Source: Bog-756 sp963813525
Lineage (GTDB): Bacteria > Actinomycetota > Acidimicrobiia > Acidimicrobiales > RAAP-2
Direction of reading: 5' to 3'
NCBI GenBank assembly: GCA_963813525.1
Contig: CAWEZI010000005.1
Span: 186,001 to 250,000 of the forward strand
Length of the DNA: 64,000 nucleotides
Part shown: positions 35,089-44,681 of the stretch, in pieces
Numbering within the stretch: position 1 is the first letter of the stretch
How the letters are laid out: each line of letters begins with the position of its first letter
Program-made: the position numbers and the translations under genes
Notes under the pieces: generated by a model
Database searches by the model: none
Told to the model about the DNA's origin: nothing
The model's input: the letters and a program-made list of their open reading frames with translations, nothing else

Positions 35089-35583
35089 GTGGATACGGAC
35101 GTTTGGAGTCCAGGCACTGCGCCTCGAGCTGCACCGGCCGCCGACGGTGTGACTCTCTCGTCTGAGCGGCCGGCCGGCTTGCGTGCCGCGGGCCATCGAG
35201 AGACAGACCGCCGTTGGAACGATGCCGGGTTGGCCGAGTTCGTCGTGTGTCTACCCGTCTTCTTCCTACTGGTTATCGCGGGTATCCAATACGCCCTGTG
35301 GTCGCACGCCAGCCACCTGGCCCGGGCGGCGGCCGAGCGGGGGAGCCAGGTGGCCTCCGGCTACGGCTCCAATCCGAGCGCCGGAACTCAGGCGGCCCAG
35401 AACTTCATCGCCACTACCGGCCCCGGCACCCTGACTAATCCACAGGTTTCCACCAGCACCCTGTCTGGGGGCGTGGCCCAGGTAACGGTCACCGGTCGGG
35501 CCCAGGCGCTGATCCCATGGTTCGACCTCACCGTGTCGGCCACCAGCAATGCGCCGATCCAGGAGTACCGGACCAGTGGATGA
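35089..35583 (+). CDS. TadE-like pseudopilin
   Basis: A 164-aa TadE-type minor pilin. A long N-terminal tail (1-46) precedes NDAGLAEFVVCLPVFFLLVIAGIQYALW, which carries the Glu-at-+5-like feature and hydrophobic helix of TadE. Then HASHLARAAAERGSQVASGYG and a beta-rich domain with Gly/Thr. Start GTG 35089 is 11 bases after the pilin stop; a later start is possible because the tail is low-complexity. Confidence 0.75.
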   Translation: MDTDVWSPGTAPRAAPAADGVTLSSERPAGLRAAGHRETDRRWNDAGLAEFVVCLPVFFLLVIAGIQYALWSHASHLARAAAERGSQVASGYGSNPSAGTQAAQNFIATTGPGTLTNPQVSTSTLSGGVAQVTVTGRAQALIPWFDLTVSATSNAPIQEYRTSG

Positions 35584-36013
35584 ACCGAGCTGCCGGGTTC
35601 GGGGGGATGAGGGTCAGGCCATCGCCGAGCTGGTCATCGTGGCTCCGGTGCTGCTCATAATCATCGTCTTGATGGTGGCCCTCGGCCGGGTCGATTCGGC
35701 CCAGGGCGACGTCGAATCCGCAGCACGGGCCGGAGTCCAGGCGGCCGTAGTTCAGGCCGACGCCGCCGAAGCCCAGTCCCAGGCGGCCGCCGCGGTGTCG
35801 AGCACCCTGGCGGGGGCCGGGCTCGCCTGTCCCTCTCCCCAGATCACCACGGACACGTCGAACTTCGTGGCCGGAGGCAAGGTGTCGGTGAGCGTGACCT
35901 GTGTGACCAGCCTGGCCGGCGTGTCGGTGCCCGGTATGCCCGGCTCGAAGACACTGTCGGCCACTTCGGTCGCCCCTATCGATCAATTCCGAACAATCGG
36001 CAGTGGCACATGA
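35576..36013 (+). CDS. TadE-like pseudopilin, second copy
   Basis: A 145-aa protein; GTG 35576 lies just before the stop of the previous gene, giving a short overlap. It has DEGQAIAELVIVAPVLLIIIVLMVALGRVDSAQGDVESAARAG, the classic TadE start, followed by a Cys-containing (ACPSP, VTC) beta domain. It is probably a minor pilin that caps or primes the fibre. It ends in an ATGA overlap with the TadG-like gene. Confidence 0.78.
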   Translation: MDEPSCRVRGDEGQAIAELVIVAPVLLIIIVLMVALGRVDSAQGDVESAARAGVQAAVVQADAAEAQSQAAAAVSSTLAGAGLACPSPQITTDTSNFVAGGKVSVSVTCVTSLAGVSVPGMPGSKTLSATSVAPIDQFRTIGSGT

Positions 36014-36456
36014 GCACTGATCCGAAAGCCAAGCCACGAAGGAGACTGCAGCGACGCTCCGACGACGGTCAGTTTCTGGCCATGACCGCCGTCTTCATGA
36101 CCATGTTCTTAGCCCTCGCCGGCCTGGTGGCCGACGGAGGCCATTACCTTGACGCCAAACAGGCGGCCGCGTCCGAGGCCGAACAGGCGGCCCGGGCCGG
36201 TGCCGGATCCCTCAGTGTCAGTGAGCTCCACGCCGGCACCATCGCCGTTGATCCCGCCACGGCAGTGACCGCGGCCGAGACCTACATGACCTCGGCTGGC
36301 CAGCCCGGTACCGCGTGGGTGGTCGGTAACACCGTCTACGCCCAGATCAGCTATCGGATGCCCACTCAGCTCCTCGGCATCATCGGGGTCGGGAGCTTGG
36401 CCCTTTCGGTCACCGAATCGGCCACCGATGTCAGCGGCATCACCACAGGAGGATGA
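36010..36456 (+). CDS. TadG-like pilus protein, short form
   Basis: A 148-aa protein. A basic N-terminus (RRRLQRRSDDGQFLAMTAVFMTMFLALAGLVADGGHYL) matches the first part of TadG/TadE-like proteins, followed by AKQAAASEAEQAARAGAGSL. Classic TadG is much longer and ends in a von Willebrand factor domain that is missing here, so this is a reduced form. It overlaps both neighbours (ATGA). Confidence 0.7.
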   Translation: MSTDPKAKPRRRLQRRSDDGQFLAMTAVFMTMFLALAGLVADGGHYLDAKQAAASEAEQAARAGAGSLSVSELHAGTIAVDPATAVTAAETYMTSAGQPGTAWVVGNTVYAQISYRMPTQLLGIIGVGSLALSVTESATDVSGITTGG

Positions 36457-39353
36457 CCATTCCCACCAAATCCAGATCCGCTGTCCGACCGCTGCCCCAG
36501 CCCACGGGGCGTCAGGTCGTCGGAGGGCTTGGCGCACTCTGTGTTCTCATCGTCGGGCTCGTCGGCATCCCGATCATCCTTGCCGTCCTCATCGGATGGC
36601 CGCTCCCGCACCATGTCCCAACCGGTCCCCAGGCGGCTCACGCTCTCGGGGCCTCGGTCCCGGACTCGTTATGGCCGCGCCTGTTTGCGAGTCTCGGTTG
36701 GCTGGCCTGGGCGTACTTCGTGTTCTCCGTGGCCGCAGGTCTTGTCGTGCAACTCCGGGGACGACGATCGGGTCGCCGCTTTCGGTACTTCGATTCGAGC
36801 GCCACGGCCGCCCTCATCGCCGCTGTCCTGATTCTCGGTCAGCTCCGCGGTGCCCACACAGCGCGCACCGGCCCACCGGCGCAGCCGGTCCCGGTGGTGC
36901 GGCTCATGACCCAGACCACCTCAGCAGTCATCCCATCTGCTCCCATGGCAGCCGCCCAACCAGTCACCGTCACCCACACCGTCGTGCCCGGGGACACGTT
37001 GTGGAGCATTGCTGTCCAGTACTACGGCGACGGCACCAAGTGGCAGGCCATTTACCAGGCCAACGTTGGACTTCCTCAGCCAGGCGGCGGGGCGCTCACC
37101 GATGCTCACTGGATCTACCCGGGGTGGTCGCTCACCATCCCGGGCGCCAGCCAGGTACTGCCTGTGGTGCCGGCCACGTCTCCGTCGGTGCCGGTTCCCG
37201 CGGCCCCATCGTCGGCGGCTTCGTCACCAGCTCCACTTGTAACCTCGCCGGCGGCTGGCACATCCGGGACCATCAGAAGCGGTTCCAACGGCACTGATTC
37301 CCTTCCTCGGGGGACCAACGACGCTCCTGCGCATCAGCCCAACGGGAACCGAACACCTTCGGACACCGGGTCAGTACCCGCTCACCACACGAAACCCACG
37401 GAGCCCGGCGGCACCACTTCATCCCGGCCGCCGCTGGTCCTCCACCATTCCGGAGGCGCAGCTGCCAACCACGCTGACGGGCCTAAGGCCGACGCCAAAG
37501 CGCGTCCACCGGCTCCCCATCTGCCCGGGAACGACATCGAACCCATCGCCGTGGGCGCCGGTCTCTTTGGCCTCACTGCCATTGGTCTGGTCGCCGCGTT
37601 GGACCGCCGACGGCGCCGACAGATCGGTCGCCGGCCTTTCGGTGGTCACATCCCCAGGCCAGAGCCGAAGAGCCCGCTCGCTGACCTCGAGCTGCAGCTG
37701 CGCCACTACGCCCGGGCCAGCCATGTGTTCTGGGTCTGCCACCTGGCCGAGCTGCTCGGCCACGCCAGCGATATCGCCGGTGTGGCGCCACCGGACGTGG
37801 TGGGCGTCGAACTCGTCAACCATGGGCTCGATGTGCTGGTGACCGGTGACAGTCCCGAACCTCTCGCCCCGTTCGGCTATCGGCCCGACCGGCCGGGCGT
37901 CTGGCACCTGCCCTTCACCACCGATTCGGGCGTGGTGGATGAGGTCGTCACTTCGTCGCCCGTCCCGCTGGTCCTTGCCACCGTGGGCCAAGGCGTCGTT
38001 GGTGCGCTGCTGGTCAACGTTAACCACTACCGGTCCATCCACATCGCTGGCTCTGCAGACCGGGTGGAGAGCATCCTGTCCGCCATGGCCACCGAGCTGG
38101 CCGGCACGACCTCCCCGAAAGGGACAGCAGCCATAGTGGTCGGCTTTGGCTACGGCGTCGTCGATCGCCTCGACGGAGGAGTCGTCGTCGACGATCTTGA
38201 GGAAGCGACAGCATTGACGAGATCCGGCGAGGAGGTCATCGTCCTTGTTGACCCCCAGACCACCACGCGTCAGCTCCTCGATGCCATCCGTGGCAGGGAG
38301 AACGTCCACCTGGTCACCGCAGGCCCTGCCGCTCCGGAGGGTACAGTGCTCATCCTCGACCCGGAACATCCGCAACTAGAGGACCACCGGCTAAACCCTG
38401 TCCGGCCCTCGCAGGTCAGCGACGACTCGCTCGAAGAGGTGCAGACCCTCTTCGAACTGGCCGAGGGGGACCCGGACGCCAACGCCCACCACGGCAGCGA
38501 GGCGAACGAGGCGCGTCGACCAAGCGAATCGGTGCCCGCAGGGAAGGTCATGATCGGACTACTGGGAGAACCGACGATCTCTGTGGGCGTCGGCGATCCA
38601 CAGGATCTCGTGGCGGCCGTCTCACCAACGGCGGGGACCAAGGCCCGCCGAGTCGTCGAGCTCCTCGTCTACCTGGCTGCTCACGGCGGGACCGCCACCC
38701 GGGGCGAGTGGCTCACCGACATCTCCCCCGACAAAGCGCTGAGCGACGGGTACGTCCGCAACCTGGTTCTCCTCACCCGACGCTCGCTGGACACCATTAC
38801 CGGCGATCCCGACCTCCTCGCCTACGACAAGGCCACCCAGCGGTTTTCGCTGGCCGAGCGGGTCACGAATGACTGGAAGCAGTTCCAATCCGCGGCCTCA
38901 GTTGGGGCACCTGGGCAGCTGCGAACAGCACTGGGACTCGTCCGAGGGGCTCCATTCGGAGTCAATGCCGCCCCATGGACGTCGGCCGGAGGTCTTTCCT
39001 ACGTCGTCGGGGATGCCATCACCGACGCGGCCTTGGCCCTTGGCGGTCTTGCACTGGACGACGGTGATCCTCGACTGGCCACTTGGGCGGCCCGGCAGGG
39101 CCAACTCGCCAATCGCTACGACCAAGGCCTGTGGCGGATTCTCCTCCGAGCCGCCGGTGACGACACGGCCTGCCAGCAGATCTGGAACGAGCTCCACGCC
39201 CTCCTCGGCGTCGATGGTGATCCCGCTGAAGATGTCGAATCCGCCACCATCGACCTCTACGATTCGCTCAGCGCCCCTAGGCGGACAGCTACCGAGGCCG
39301 TCGTGTTGCAGGACGACGACGAGGCTGTCATTCCGACCCGCCGGGCTGTGTGA
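36453..39353 (+). CDS. Membrane LysM-BTAD protein of the pilus cluster
   Basis: A 966-aa protein from ATG 36453 (ribosome-binding site ACAGGAGG). Three N-terminal membrane helices (about 24-48, 85-103, 112-128) precede a LysM domain (VTHTVVPGDTLWSIAVQYYGDGTKWQAIY, about 172-205). A long Pro/Ser/Thr linker follows (about 230-355), another helix (IAVGAGLFGLTAIGLVAAL, about 368-386), then a large cytoplasmic region ending in a winged-helix plus BTAD-like segment (about 720-950, RRVVELLVYLAAHGG ... FGVNAAPWTSAGG). It is the last gene of the pilus operon. A plausible role is to sense cell wall and control cluster activity; this is inference. Confidence 0.75.
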   Translation: MTIPTKSRSAVRPLPQPTGRQVVGGLGALCVLIVGLVGIPIILAVLIGWPLPHHVPTGPQAAHALGASVPDSLWPRLFASLGWLAWAYFVFSVAAGLVVQLRGRRSGRRFRYFDSSATAALIAAVLILGQLRGAHTARTGPPAQPVPVVRLMTQTTSAVIPSAPMAAAQPVTVTHTVVPGDTLWSIAVQYYGDGTKWQAIYQANVGLPQPGGGALTDAHWIYPGWSLTIPGASQVLPVVPATSPSVPVPAAPSSAASSPAPLVTSPAAGTSGTIRSGSNGTDSLPRGTNDAPAHQPNGNRTPSDTGSVPAHHTKPTEPGGTTSSRPPLVLHHSGGAAANHADGPKADAKARPPAPHLPGNDIEPIAVGAGLFGLTAIGLVAALDRRRRRQIGRRPFGGHIPRPEPKSPLADLELQLRHYARASHVFWVCHLAELLGHASDIAGVAPPDVVGVELVNHGLDVLVTGDSPEPLAPFGYRPDRPGVWHLPFTTDSGVVDEVVTSSPVPLVLATVGQGVVGALLVNVNHYRSIHIAGSADRVESILSAMATELAGTTSPKGTAAIVVGFGYGVVDRLDGGVVVDDLEEATALTRSGEEVIVLVDPQTTTRQLLDAIRGRENVHLVTAGPAAPEGTVLILDPEHPQLEDHRLNPVRPSQVSDDSLEEVQTLFELAEGDPDANAHHGSEANEARRPSESVPAGKVMIGLLGEPTISVGVGDPQDLVAAVSPTAGTKARRVVELLVYLAAHGGTATRGEWLTDISPDKALSDGYVRNLVLLTRRSLDTITGDPDLLAYDKATQRFSLAERVTNDWKQFQSAASVGAPGQLRTALGLVRGAPFGVNAAPWTSAGGLSYVVGDAITDAALALGGLALDDGDPRLATWAARQGQLANRYDQGLWRILLRAAGDDTACQQIWNELHALLGVDGDPAEDVESATIDLYDSLSAPRRTATEAVVLQDDDEAVIPTRRAV

Positions 39354-39473
39354 CGGTCCAAACCGTTGGCGCCATTTTCCGATCACGGGCAGCAGGAGTC
39401 ACCCGGCATAGGATAGTGTCAATCTTGAGGTGATAATATTCCAGCACAGCAAAAGACAAGATCGGGAGTTCAA

Positions 39474-40064
39474 GTGTACGAGTCGGAAATCAGGGAGATG
39501 CTGGCTGGCGAGAGGGCCGAAGCGCTGGTCGCGATCGTCGAAGGCGCCTGGGCCGAGATGGTGTCTGGCAAGGTGCCCTCCCGGAAGCGAGCGAGGGCGT
39601 CGGTCATGTGGGACAACATGCTCGAGTTGGCCGATCAGCTGTTGGTGCCACTTGATGGCGTGCATCGGTTCGAACTGAGACGCATCCCGATGTACGCCAT
39701 CGACGATCGCATAGCCATCAGATTCAAGAAGCACAACGAGGCTGGCCTCACGCGGAGTGTCTGGACAGACCACCAGCGAGCGCTCGTATCCCAACAGCCG
39801 ATCGCTGGATTGGCTCCGGGGATCGTCCACCTGCCGTGTGGTTACAAGCTCGATCGGACAGGATCGGAAATCAGCCACGTAGTGCTGTCCAAGCCCATCC
39901 GGACAACCAAGACCGAGTGGGAGATTGATCTTAGAGAGTTGGTTTCGGGCGAAGGGTCTCCCTACACAGCCCCGCTTTCGCCCATCATCCCAAATGTCGG
40001 AACCCCGGCCCTACCGGGTGTTCGTCCCAGCGAAGAAAGGGCCGGGGAGGATACCGATAGCTGA
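39474..40064 (+). CDS. Hypothetical protein paired with XRE-ImmA regulator
   Basis: A 196-aa soluble protein from GTG 39474 (GGGAG ribosome-binding site). The N-terminal half is helical; the middle is beta-rich (RFELRRIPMYAIDDRIAIRFKKHNEAGLTRSVWTDHQRALVSQQ), followed by VHLPCGYKLDRTGSEISHVVLSK. The C-terminal 35 residues are Pro/Gly-rich. Its stop overlaps the next gene's start (TGATG). The pairing with an XRE-metallopeptidase suggests either a toxin held in check by the next protein or a substrate of its protease, but I recognise no family. Confidence 0.6.
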   Translation: MYESEIREMLAGERAEALVAIVEGAWAEMVSGKVPSRKRARASVMWDNMLELADQLLVPLDGVHRFELRRIPMYAIDDRIAIRFKKHNEAGLTRSVWTDHQRALVSQQPIAGLAPGIVHLPCGYKLDRTGSEISHVVLSKPIRTTKTEWEIDLRELVSGEGSPYTAPLSPIIPNVGTPALPGVRPSEERAGEDTDS

Positions 40065-41164
40065 TGAACTTCAATATGAAGATGTTGACTCTTGCCCGCG
40101 AGACCTCGGGCCTCACTCAATCTGCATTGGCTCATGCGGTTGGCATTTCGCAAGCGCACATTTCACAAATGGAGCACGGATTTGAGGAGCCAAGCGATGC
40201 GGTAGCCAAACTTTTGGCCTCCGAACTCCAAGTACCGATCGAGTTCTTTTACCGCCTGGATGAACCAGTCTCAGAGGGTCTCGTAGATTTCTTTCACCGC
40301 CGACGTCATACCCTTCCGGCAAAGCCGCTGAAGCGCGCTCATGCCCTGGCGAACACAATCCGACTGGAACTGCTTCGGCTGCTCCAAGGTGTTGAGTTGA
40401 CCGAGGTCCAACCGTGGCCCGTGTTCAGCTCCGAGGAGCATTCTCCCGAAGAAGCTGCACAGATGCTTCGCGCTTCTTGGAGGCTCCCTGCTGGTCCAGC
40501 ACCCAGCTTGGTGGGACTGATCGAGGCGGCGGGGGTTCCGGCGGTCTTGTGTGATCTCGGCCACGAAAAGCTTCGGGCAATTTCGATGCCAGGTATCGGG
40601 GGTCGCCATATCGTGTTGCTCAATAGACGCATGTCTGCGTCGAATCTTCGATTCTCAACGGCGCACGAGCTTGGCCATCTCGTAATGCATGTTGGGACCG
40701 CGTCCACCAACCTGGAGGCGGAGGCTGACCGCTTTGCAGCCGAATTCCTCATGCCCGCCAGTGACATTCGTCCGCAGCTTCGAGGTGTGCGATTTGGCGA
40801 CCTGGGAACGCTGAAGCACCGATGGTCGGTCTCACTGGCTGCTCTTATCAGACGGGCTCGCGATCTCGATCAGATTACCGACCGGCAGTACGTGTATTTG
40901 AATATGCAGCTGAATAAATTGCCGGGCGGACGAAAGAGTGAACCAGGAGAATTCGCCTACGAGGAGCCTGGTCTAGTTCGTCACGTGATTGATTTCTTGA
41001 TGACCGGTTTGAAATACACAATGTCACAGGTAGCTGAGGTGATGGTGGCCCTGGAAGAGACTGTTCGATCACGGTACCTGGGTGAGTCCACGCAGCGACT
41101 CAGAGCCGTTGGAGCACCAGGAAGAAAGCTCTATCAGCTTCCAGTCCCACCCTCGTCAGCATGA
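40064..41164 (+). CDS. XRE helix-turn-helix plus ImmA/IrrE metallopeptidase
   Basis: A 366-aa regulator. Residues about 5-65 are an XRE domain (LARETSGLTQSALAHAVGISQAHISQMEHG). The centre carries the ImmA/IrrE (DUF955) zinc-protease motif STAHELGHLVMH (about 197-208), with EAEADRFAAEFLMP as the third-ligand helix. Such proteins act like phage ImmA or IrrE: a DNA-binding half coupled to a protease half that responds to stress. It opens the defence island, and the roughly 310-bp gap to the helicase operon could hold the promoter it controls. Confidence 0.9.
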   Translation: MNFNMKMLTLARETSGLTQSALAHAVGISQAHISQMEHGFEEPSDAVAKLLASELQVPIEFFYRLDEPVSEGLVDFFHRRRHTLPAKPLKRAHALANTIRLELLRLLQGVELTEVQPWPVFSSEEHSPEEAAQMLRASWRLPAGPAPSLVGLIEAAGVPAVLCDLGHEKLRAISMPGIGGRHIVLLNRRMSASNLRFSTAHELGHLVMHVGTASTNLEAEADRFAAEFLMPASDIRPQLRGVRFGDLGTLKHRWSVSLAALIRRARDLDQITDRQYVYLNMQLNKLPGGRKSEPGEFAYEEPGLVRHVIDFLMTGLKYTMSQVAEVMVALEETVRSRYLGESTQRLRAVGAPGRKLYQLPVPPSSA

Positions 41165-41480
41165 GCTGACCGGGCGGTGGCAGTCTTCCGACTTAAACAA
41201 ATACCAAGTAGTCCATTGGCGTAATGCGGAATCTGCGCCGTCCATCTGCGCAGGCCGCGTCCTCGGACGTGAACAGTCGTCACAGCTCAATCGTCCGATA
41301 CCCTGGAAGCACCATCGGAGGCAGCTCAAATATGGCGGTCGGAGTCGGCATGGACACAGGTCTACATAGGGCAGTTCAGTACGACTCCGCCGTGATGGGC
41401 GCAGGCTCGCATGGTCGAGCGACATCAGGCCCAATTCGGGACGATTCGCCGGCGGCTTCCCCATTTGAGGTTTGCAGTCC
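41165..41480. other. Gap before the defence core operon
   Basis: About 315 bases with no convincing gene, between the XRE-ImmA regulator and the helicase. It probably contains the promoter of the helicase operon. I see no clear repeat or terminator. Confidence 0.4.
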
Positions 41481-44400
41481 TTGGTAGAGCGCGGGGACCG
41501 CCTCATTTGGGGCGGCGAGGTGGTCGAGGTCATCAGTGTCCTCGAGGAGCGACGCGACCGCGTCGAGGTGATCTTGCAGGGTTTAGGAGGGCTCAACAAG
41601 GTCACGCTGTCCAGTAAGGAGATCGATGCGGCTCGCCAGCCCAGCAATGACGGCCAGGGGAACTCGATGGGCGCGCTGGCCAGTCTCTGGGGGAAGTGGA
41701 TGGAGTGGGCGACGCCACGGATCCGCTCAGCAGCGACCGCGACTAAACCCGTCCGGCCCTTCGCCCATCAGGATGAGGCGGTCTTCGTCCACATGCTGCC
41801 CCAGCCACGGCTTCGATTTCTGCTGGCTGATGAGCCCGGGACCGGCAAGACCATCATGTCGGGGATGTACATCGTCGAGGGCCGACGCCGACGAGTTGTG
41901 CCTGGCAAGGTGCTGATCGTCCCCCCTGCCCATCTGGTCAGCAAGTGGCTGGCCGACCTGTGGCGGTACTTCGGGATAGATGCCGAGCGCCTCGACTCTG
42001 CAGCTGCTCGGAGCCCACGTCCCTTGCGAGACGATGTCGATGTCTGGGTCCTCTCGGTCGACCTTCTCGCCCACAACCCCGACGTCCTGCGCAAGGTTGC
42101 CGGCCAGGGCGTGTCGTGGTCATTGGCCGTATTCGACGAGGCACACCGCCTCACTCCAACTTCGCAATTCCTCGGGGCCGCTAAGCAAGTCGCCGAGGCT
42201 GCACACCATCTGCTGCTACTGACGGCCACTCCCCACCGAGGCAAGGAGTGGTACTTCCAGTGCCTGCTCAACACCCTTGACCCGGGCCTGTACCCGGTGA
42301 CGGCAGGGCCAGGAGACAGCGAGCCGGACAACCGTCTACGACCCTCACCGCTCCACTTCATCCGACGGATGAAGGAGGATCTCCAGGACCACGACGGCCA
42401 GCCGCTCTTCAAGCCCCGCTACGCAGAGACCGTACCGGTACGCCTCGAGTCCGACGAACTGAGTTGCTACGAGGCGGTACTCAGTTACGTCGACGAGTGG
42501 TACGACGACCGAGCGACCCTTGCGCGCAGCATCTATGGCAAGCGCGCCGCATCCAGCATCAACGCCGCGGCAGAGACACTTCGTCGCCGTCGAGACGCGC
42601 TCGCTGCCGGTCAGGCGGGACAGGTGCCACCCCCGTCCCCACCCGGATTTGACGACGCTCGCCTGATCGACGCCGCGGTCGATGACGACGAGTCGTGGGA
42701 GCAAGCTGAACGGTCCATCGTGGCTGAGCGAAGCAAGGATCGCCGCGGCGAGCTCAAGGCGGTCGACAACGTGATCGCCGAACTCAGCCGGTGGCTGGAG
42801 AGTGGCGTTGATCCTGCCAAGTGGGACGTGGTGCTCGATGTCTGTGCGAAGCACGACCTGCGTCCGGGTGAGGGTCAGCTTCTCGTGTTTACCGAGTTCA
42901 CGGACACGGCCACCTGGCTGAAGGGAGTATTTGCCAACGCCGGGTTCAGCGTCGAGCTCCTCAGTGGTGGAACGCCTCAGGATCGTCGAGACGAACTCCA
43001 GCGGGGTTTCCTCGACGGTGAGTACCAAGTCCTGGTCTCGACCGATGCCGGCGGAGAAGGCATCGACCTCCAGTCGGCTTACGTCATGGTGGATTGGGAC
43101 GTCCCTTGGAGTCTGGTCCGCCTCGAGCAGCGCGCCGGCCGGCTCCACCGAATCGGACAGCAGAACCCGGTGTTCATCTATCACCTGGTGGCGCCGGACA
43201 CTCGGGAAGGCCGCGTCCAGGAAGTTCTCCTCCAGAACCTCGATGCAGCGGCACAAGCCCTCGACGGACGAGTCTTCGACCTGATGGATGCGACCGCTGC
43301 ACGGGCCGGCTTCGACTTCGCCGCCGCTTTGGCAGACGCCTACCGCGGGTTGGATGTGACCCCCCGGGTACCGTCCACCGAGACCCTCGTGCAAAAGGCC
43401 CGGGAACTGGCTGCCGAGGAGGATGTACTCCGGACACCGACCAACCTCAGCGAGGCCCAGGCTCGCTTTGCCGTCGACCGACTCGAAGCGGTCAACCCGG
43501 TAATGGTGGAAGGCTTCCTTCGCAACATCGCAGCCGCAGCGGACTGGCAAGTAGGCCCTGGGCCAGCCGCGCGGATCCTCACGGTCAGCGCCCACCGCCC
43601 GCTCCCTACAGCACTGGGCGGCGAGACGACCAAGCTGGTCTCAGTGGACGGCGAATCGACCGCAGCTGCCCGAACGGCTGGCGCAGAGCTCGGCCCCATC
43701 GTGACCATCGGGCCGACCGAAGATGCATTCCGCCAGCTGCTCCTGTACTGCTCGGAGCAGTTTGACTCCGAGTTGTACAGAGGGGCGGTCCTCACCGACC
43801 AAGCGTCGACCACGCCCTACTCGCTGTTCGTCTTCGCTACCGAACTCCAGAGCTACGACGGAGTGGCAAAGACGTCACGGCCGAATCCGTTTCTCATTCG
43901 TTATTCGGGGAGCAATGCATTCCCGGTGGACTGGACGGCGGTAACTAACCTTCGCCGAGCAGAGGGTGCTGGCAACCGGCCGGCCCCCGGGTTCCGAGTG
44001 GCCGCCGAGGAGGCTGCTGAGGCGTACGTGGCTGTCCAGCAGGCCAAGTCGACCGAGGAGCAGGTGAGCTGGGTTCGCCACGCCCGTGGGGACCTCGACT
44101 CCCTAAGGGCTCGATGGCAGCGTCAGCTCCGCGACCTTCCCGAGGAACAGCGAGTCCCCGCCAGGGAGAGATTCGAGCAGGACCGCCAGAAGCGCCTGGA
44201 GGACCTGGCTCGCGCCGAAGTGGTCACCGCCTCACCTCCCCAGCTGATCGGTTGGCTCGAGGTGAGGCCCGGTGCCAACATCGCCGAGATCGGCTATGAC
44301 CCCGACAGCGAGCTTCCAGCCATCGAACTGGTGACAGCGCGCCTGATTAGTGAAGGCTTCGAGGTCGACGACCGACAGACCGCCGGGCTCGGCTACGACC

Positions 44401-44681
44401 TCTTCGCCCAGCACCGGACTACCCGCGAACAGCGACTGGTCGAGGTCAAAGGCCAGCTCGAGGGTCTGGGATCGGTCACCCTCGAGTCGAACGAGTGGGC
44501 CCAGGCCATGCAGCGCGGCGAGGAGTACTGGCTCTACATTGTGACCAACTGCAGGGTGGATCCCACGCTCTCCGTGATCATCGCCGACCCGGCCGGGACC
44601 CTGTCCGGAGGACCGAGATTGATCGAGAGGTTCCAGATCCCTGTGAGCCAGCTTCGCCGCTTCACTGGAGAACTGTCATGA
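41481..44681 (+). CDS. SNF2-type helicase with C-terminal DUF3883 domain
   Basis: A 1066-aa defence helicase. Start TTG 41481 has GAGG ten bases upstream; TTG 41472 is an alternative. Motif I ADEPGTGKTIMSG (about 116-128), DEAH-type box VFDEAHRL (about 218-225), motif III LLTATPHRGK, and a helicase C-terminal domain with LVFTEFTDTA, STDAGGEGIDLQ and QRAGRLHRIGQ (about 466-590). Residues about 950-1045 form DUF3883, a PD-(D/E)XK-like fold (GYDLFAQHRTTREQRLVEVKGQ) possibly with nuclease activity. Similar proteins occur with DISARM, BREX and related systems. ATGA coupling to the methyltransferase. Confidence 0.88.
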   Translation: MVERGDRLIWGGEVVEVISVLEERRDRVEVILQGLGGLNKVTLSSKEIDAARQPSNDGQGNSMGALASLWGKWMEWATPRIRSAATATKPVRPFAHQDEAVFVHMLPQPRLRFLLADEPGTGKTIMSGMYIVEGRRRRVVPGKVLIVPPAHLVSKWLADLWRYFGIDAERLDSAAARSPRPLRDDVDVWVLSVDLLAHNPDVLRKVAGQGVSWSLAVFDEAHRLTPTSQFLGAAKQVAEAAHHLLLLTATPHRGKEWYFQCLLNTLDPGLYPVTAGPGDSEPDNRLRPSPLHFIRRMKEDLQDHDGQPLFKPRYAETVPVRLESDELSCYEAVLSYVDEWYDDRATLARSIYGKRAASSINAAAETLRRRRDALAAGQAGQVPPPSPPGFDDARLIDAAVDDDESWEQAERSIVAERSKDRRGELKAVDNVIAELSRWLESGVDPAKWDVVLDVCAKHDLRPGEGQLLVFTEFTDTATWLKGVFANAGFSVELLSGGTPQDRRDELQRGFLDGEYQVLVSTDAGGEGIDLQSAYVMVDWDVPWSLVRLEQRAGRLHRIGQQNPVFIYHLVAPDTREGRVQEVLLQNLDAAAQALDGRVFDLMDATAARAGFDFAAALADAYRGLDVTPRVPSTETLVQKARELAAEEDVLRTPTNLSEAQARFAVDRLEAVNPVMVEGFLRNIAAAADWQVGPGPAARILTVSAHRPLPTALGGETTKLVSVDGESTAAARTAGAELGPIVTIGPTEDAFRQLLLYCSEQFDSELYRGAVLTDQASTTPYSLFVFATELQSYDGVAKTSRPNPFLIRYSGSNAFPVDWTAVTNLRRAEGAGNRPAPGFRVAAEEAAEAYVAVQQAKSTEEQVSWVRHARGDLDSLRARWQRQLRDLPEEQRVPARERFEQDRQKRLEDLARAEVVTASPPQLIGWLEVRPGANIAEIGYDPDSELPAIELVTARLISEGFEVDDRQTAGLGYDLFAQHRTTREQRLVEVKGQLEGLGSVTLESNEWAQAMQRGEEYWLYIVTNCRVDPTLSVIIADPAGTLSGGPRLIERFQIPVSQLRRFTGELS

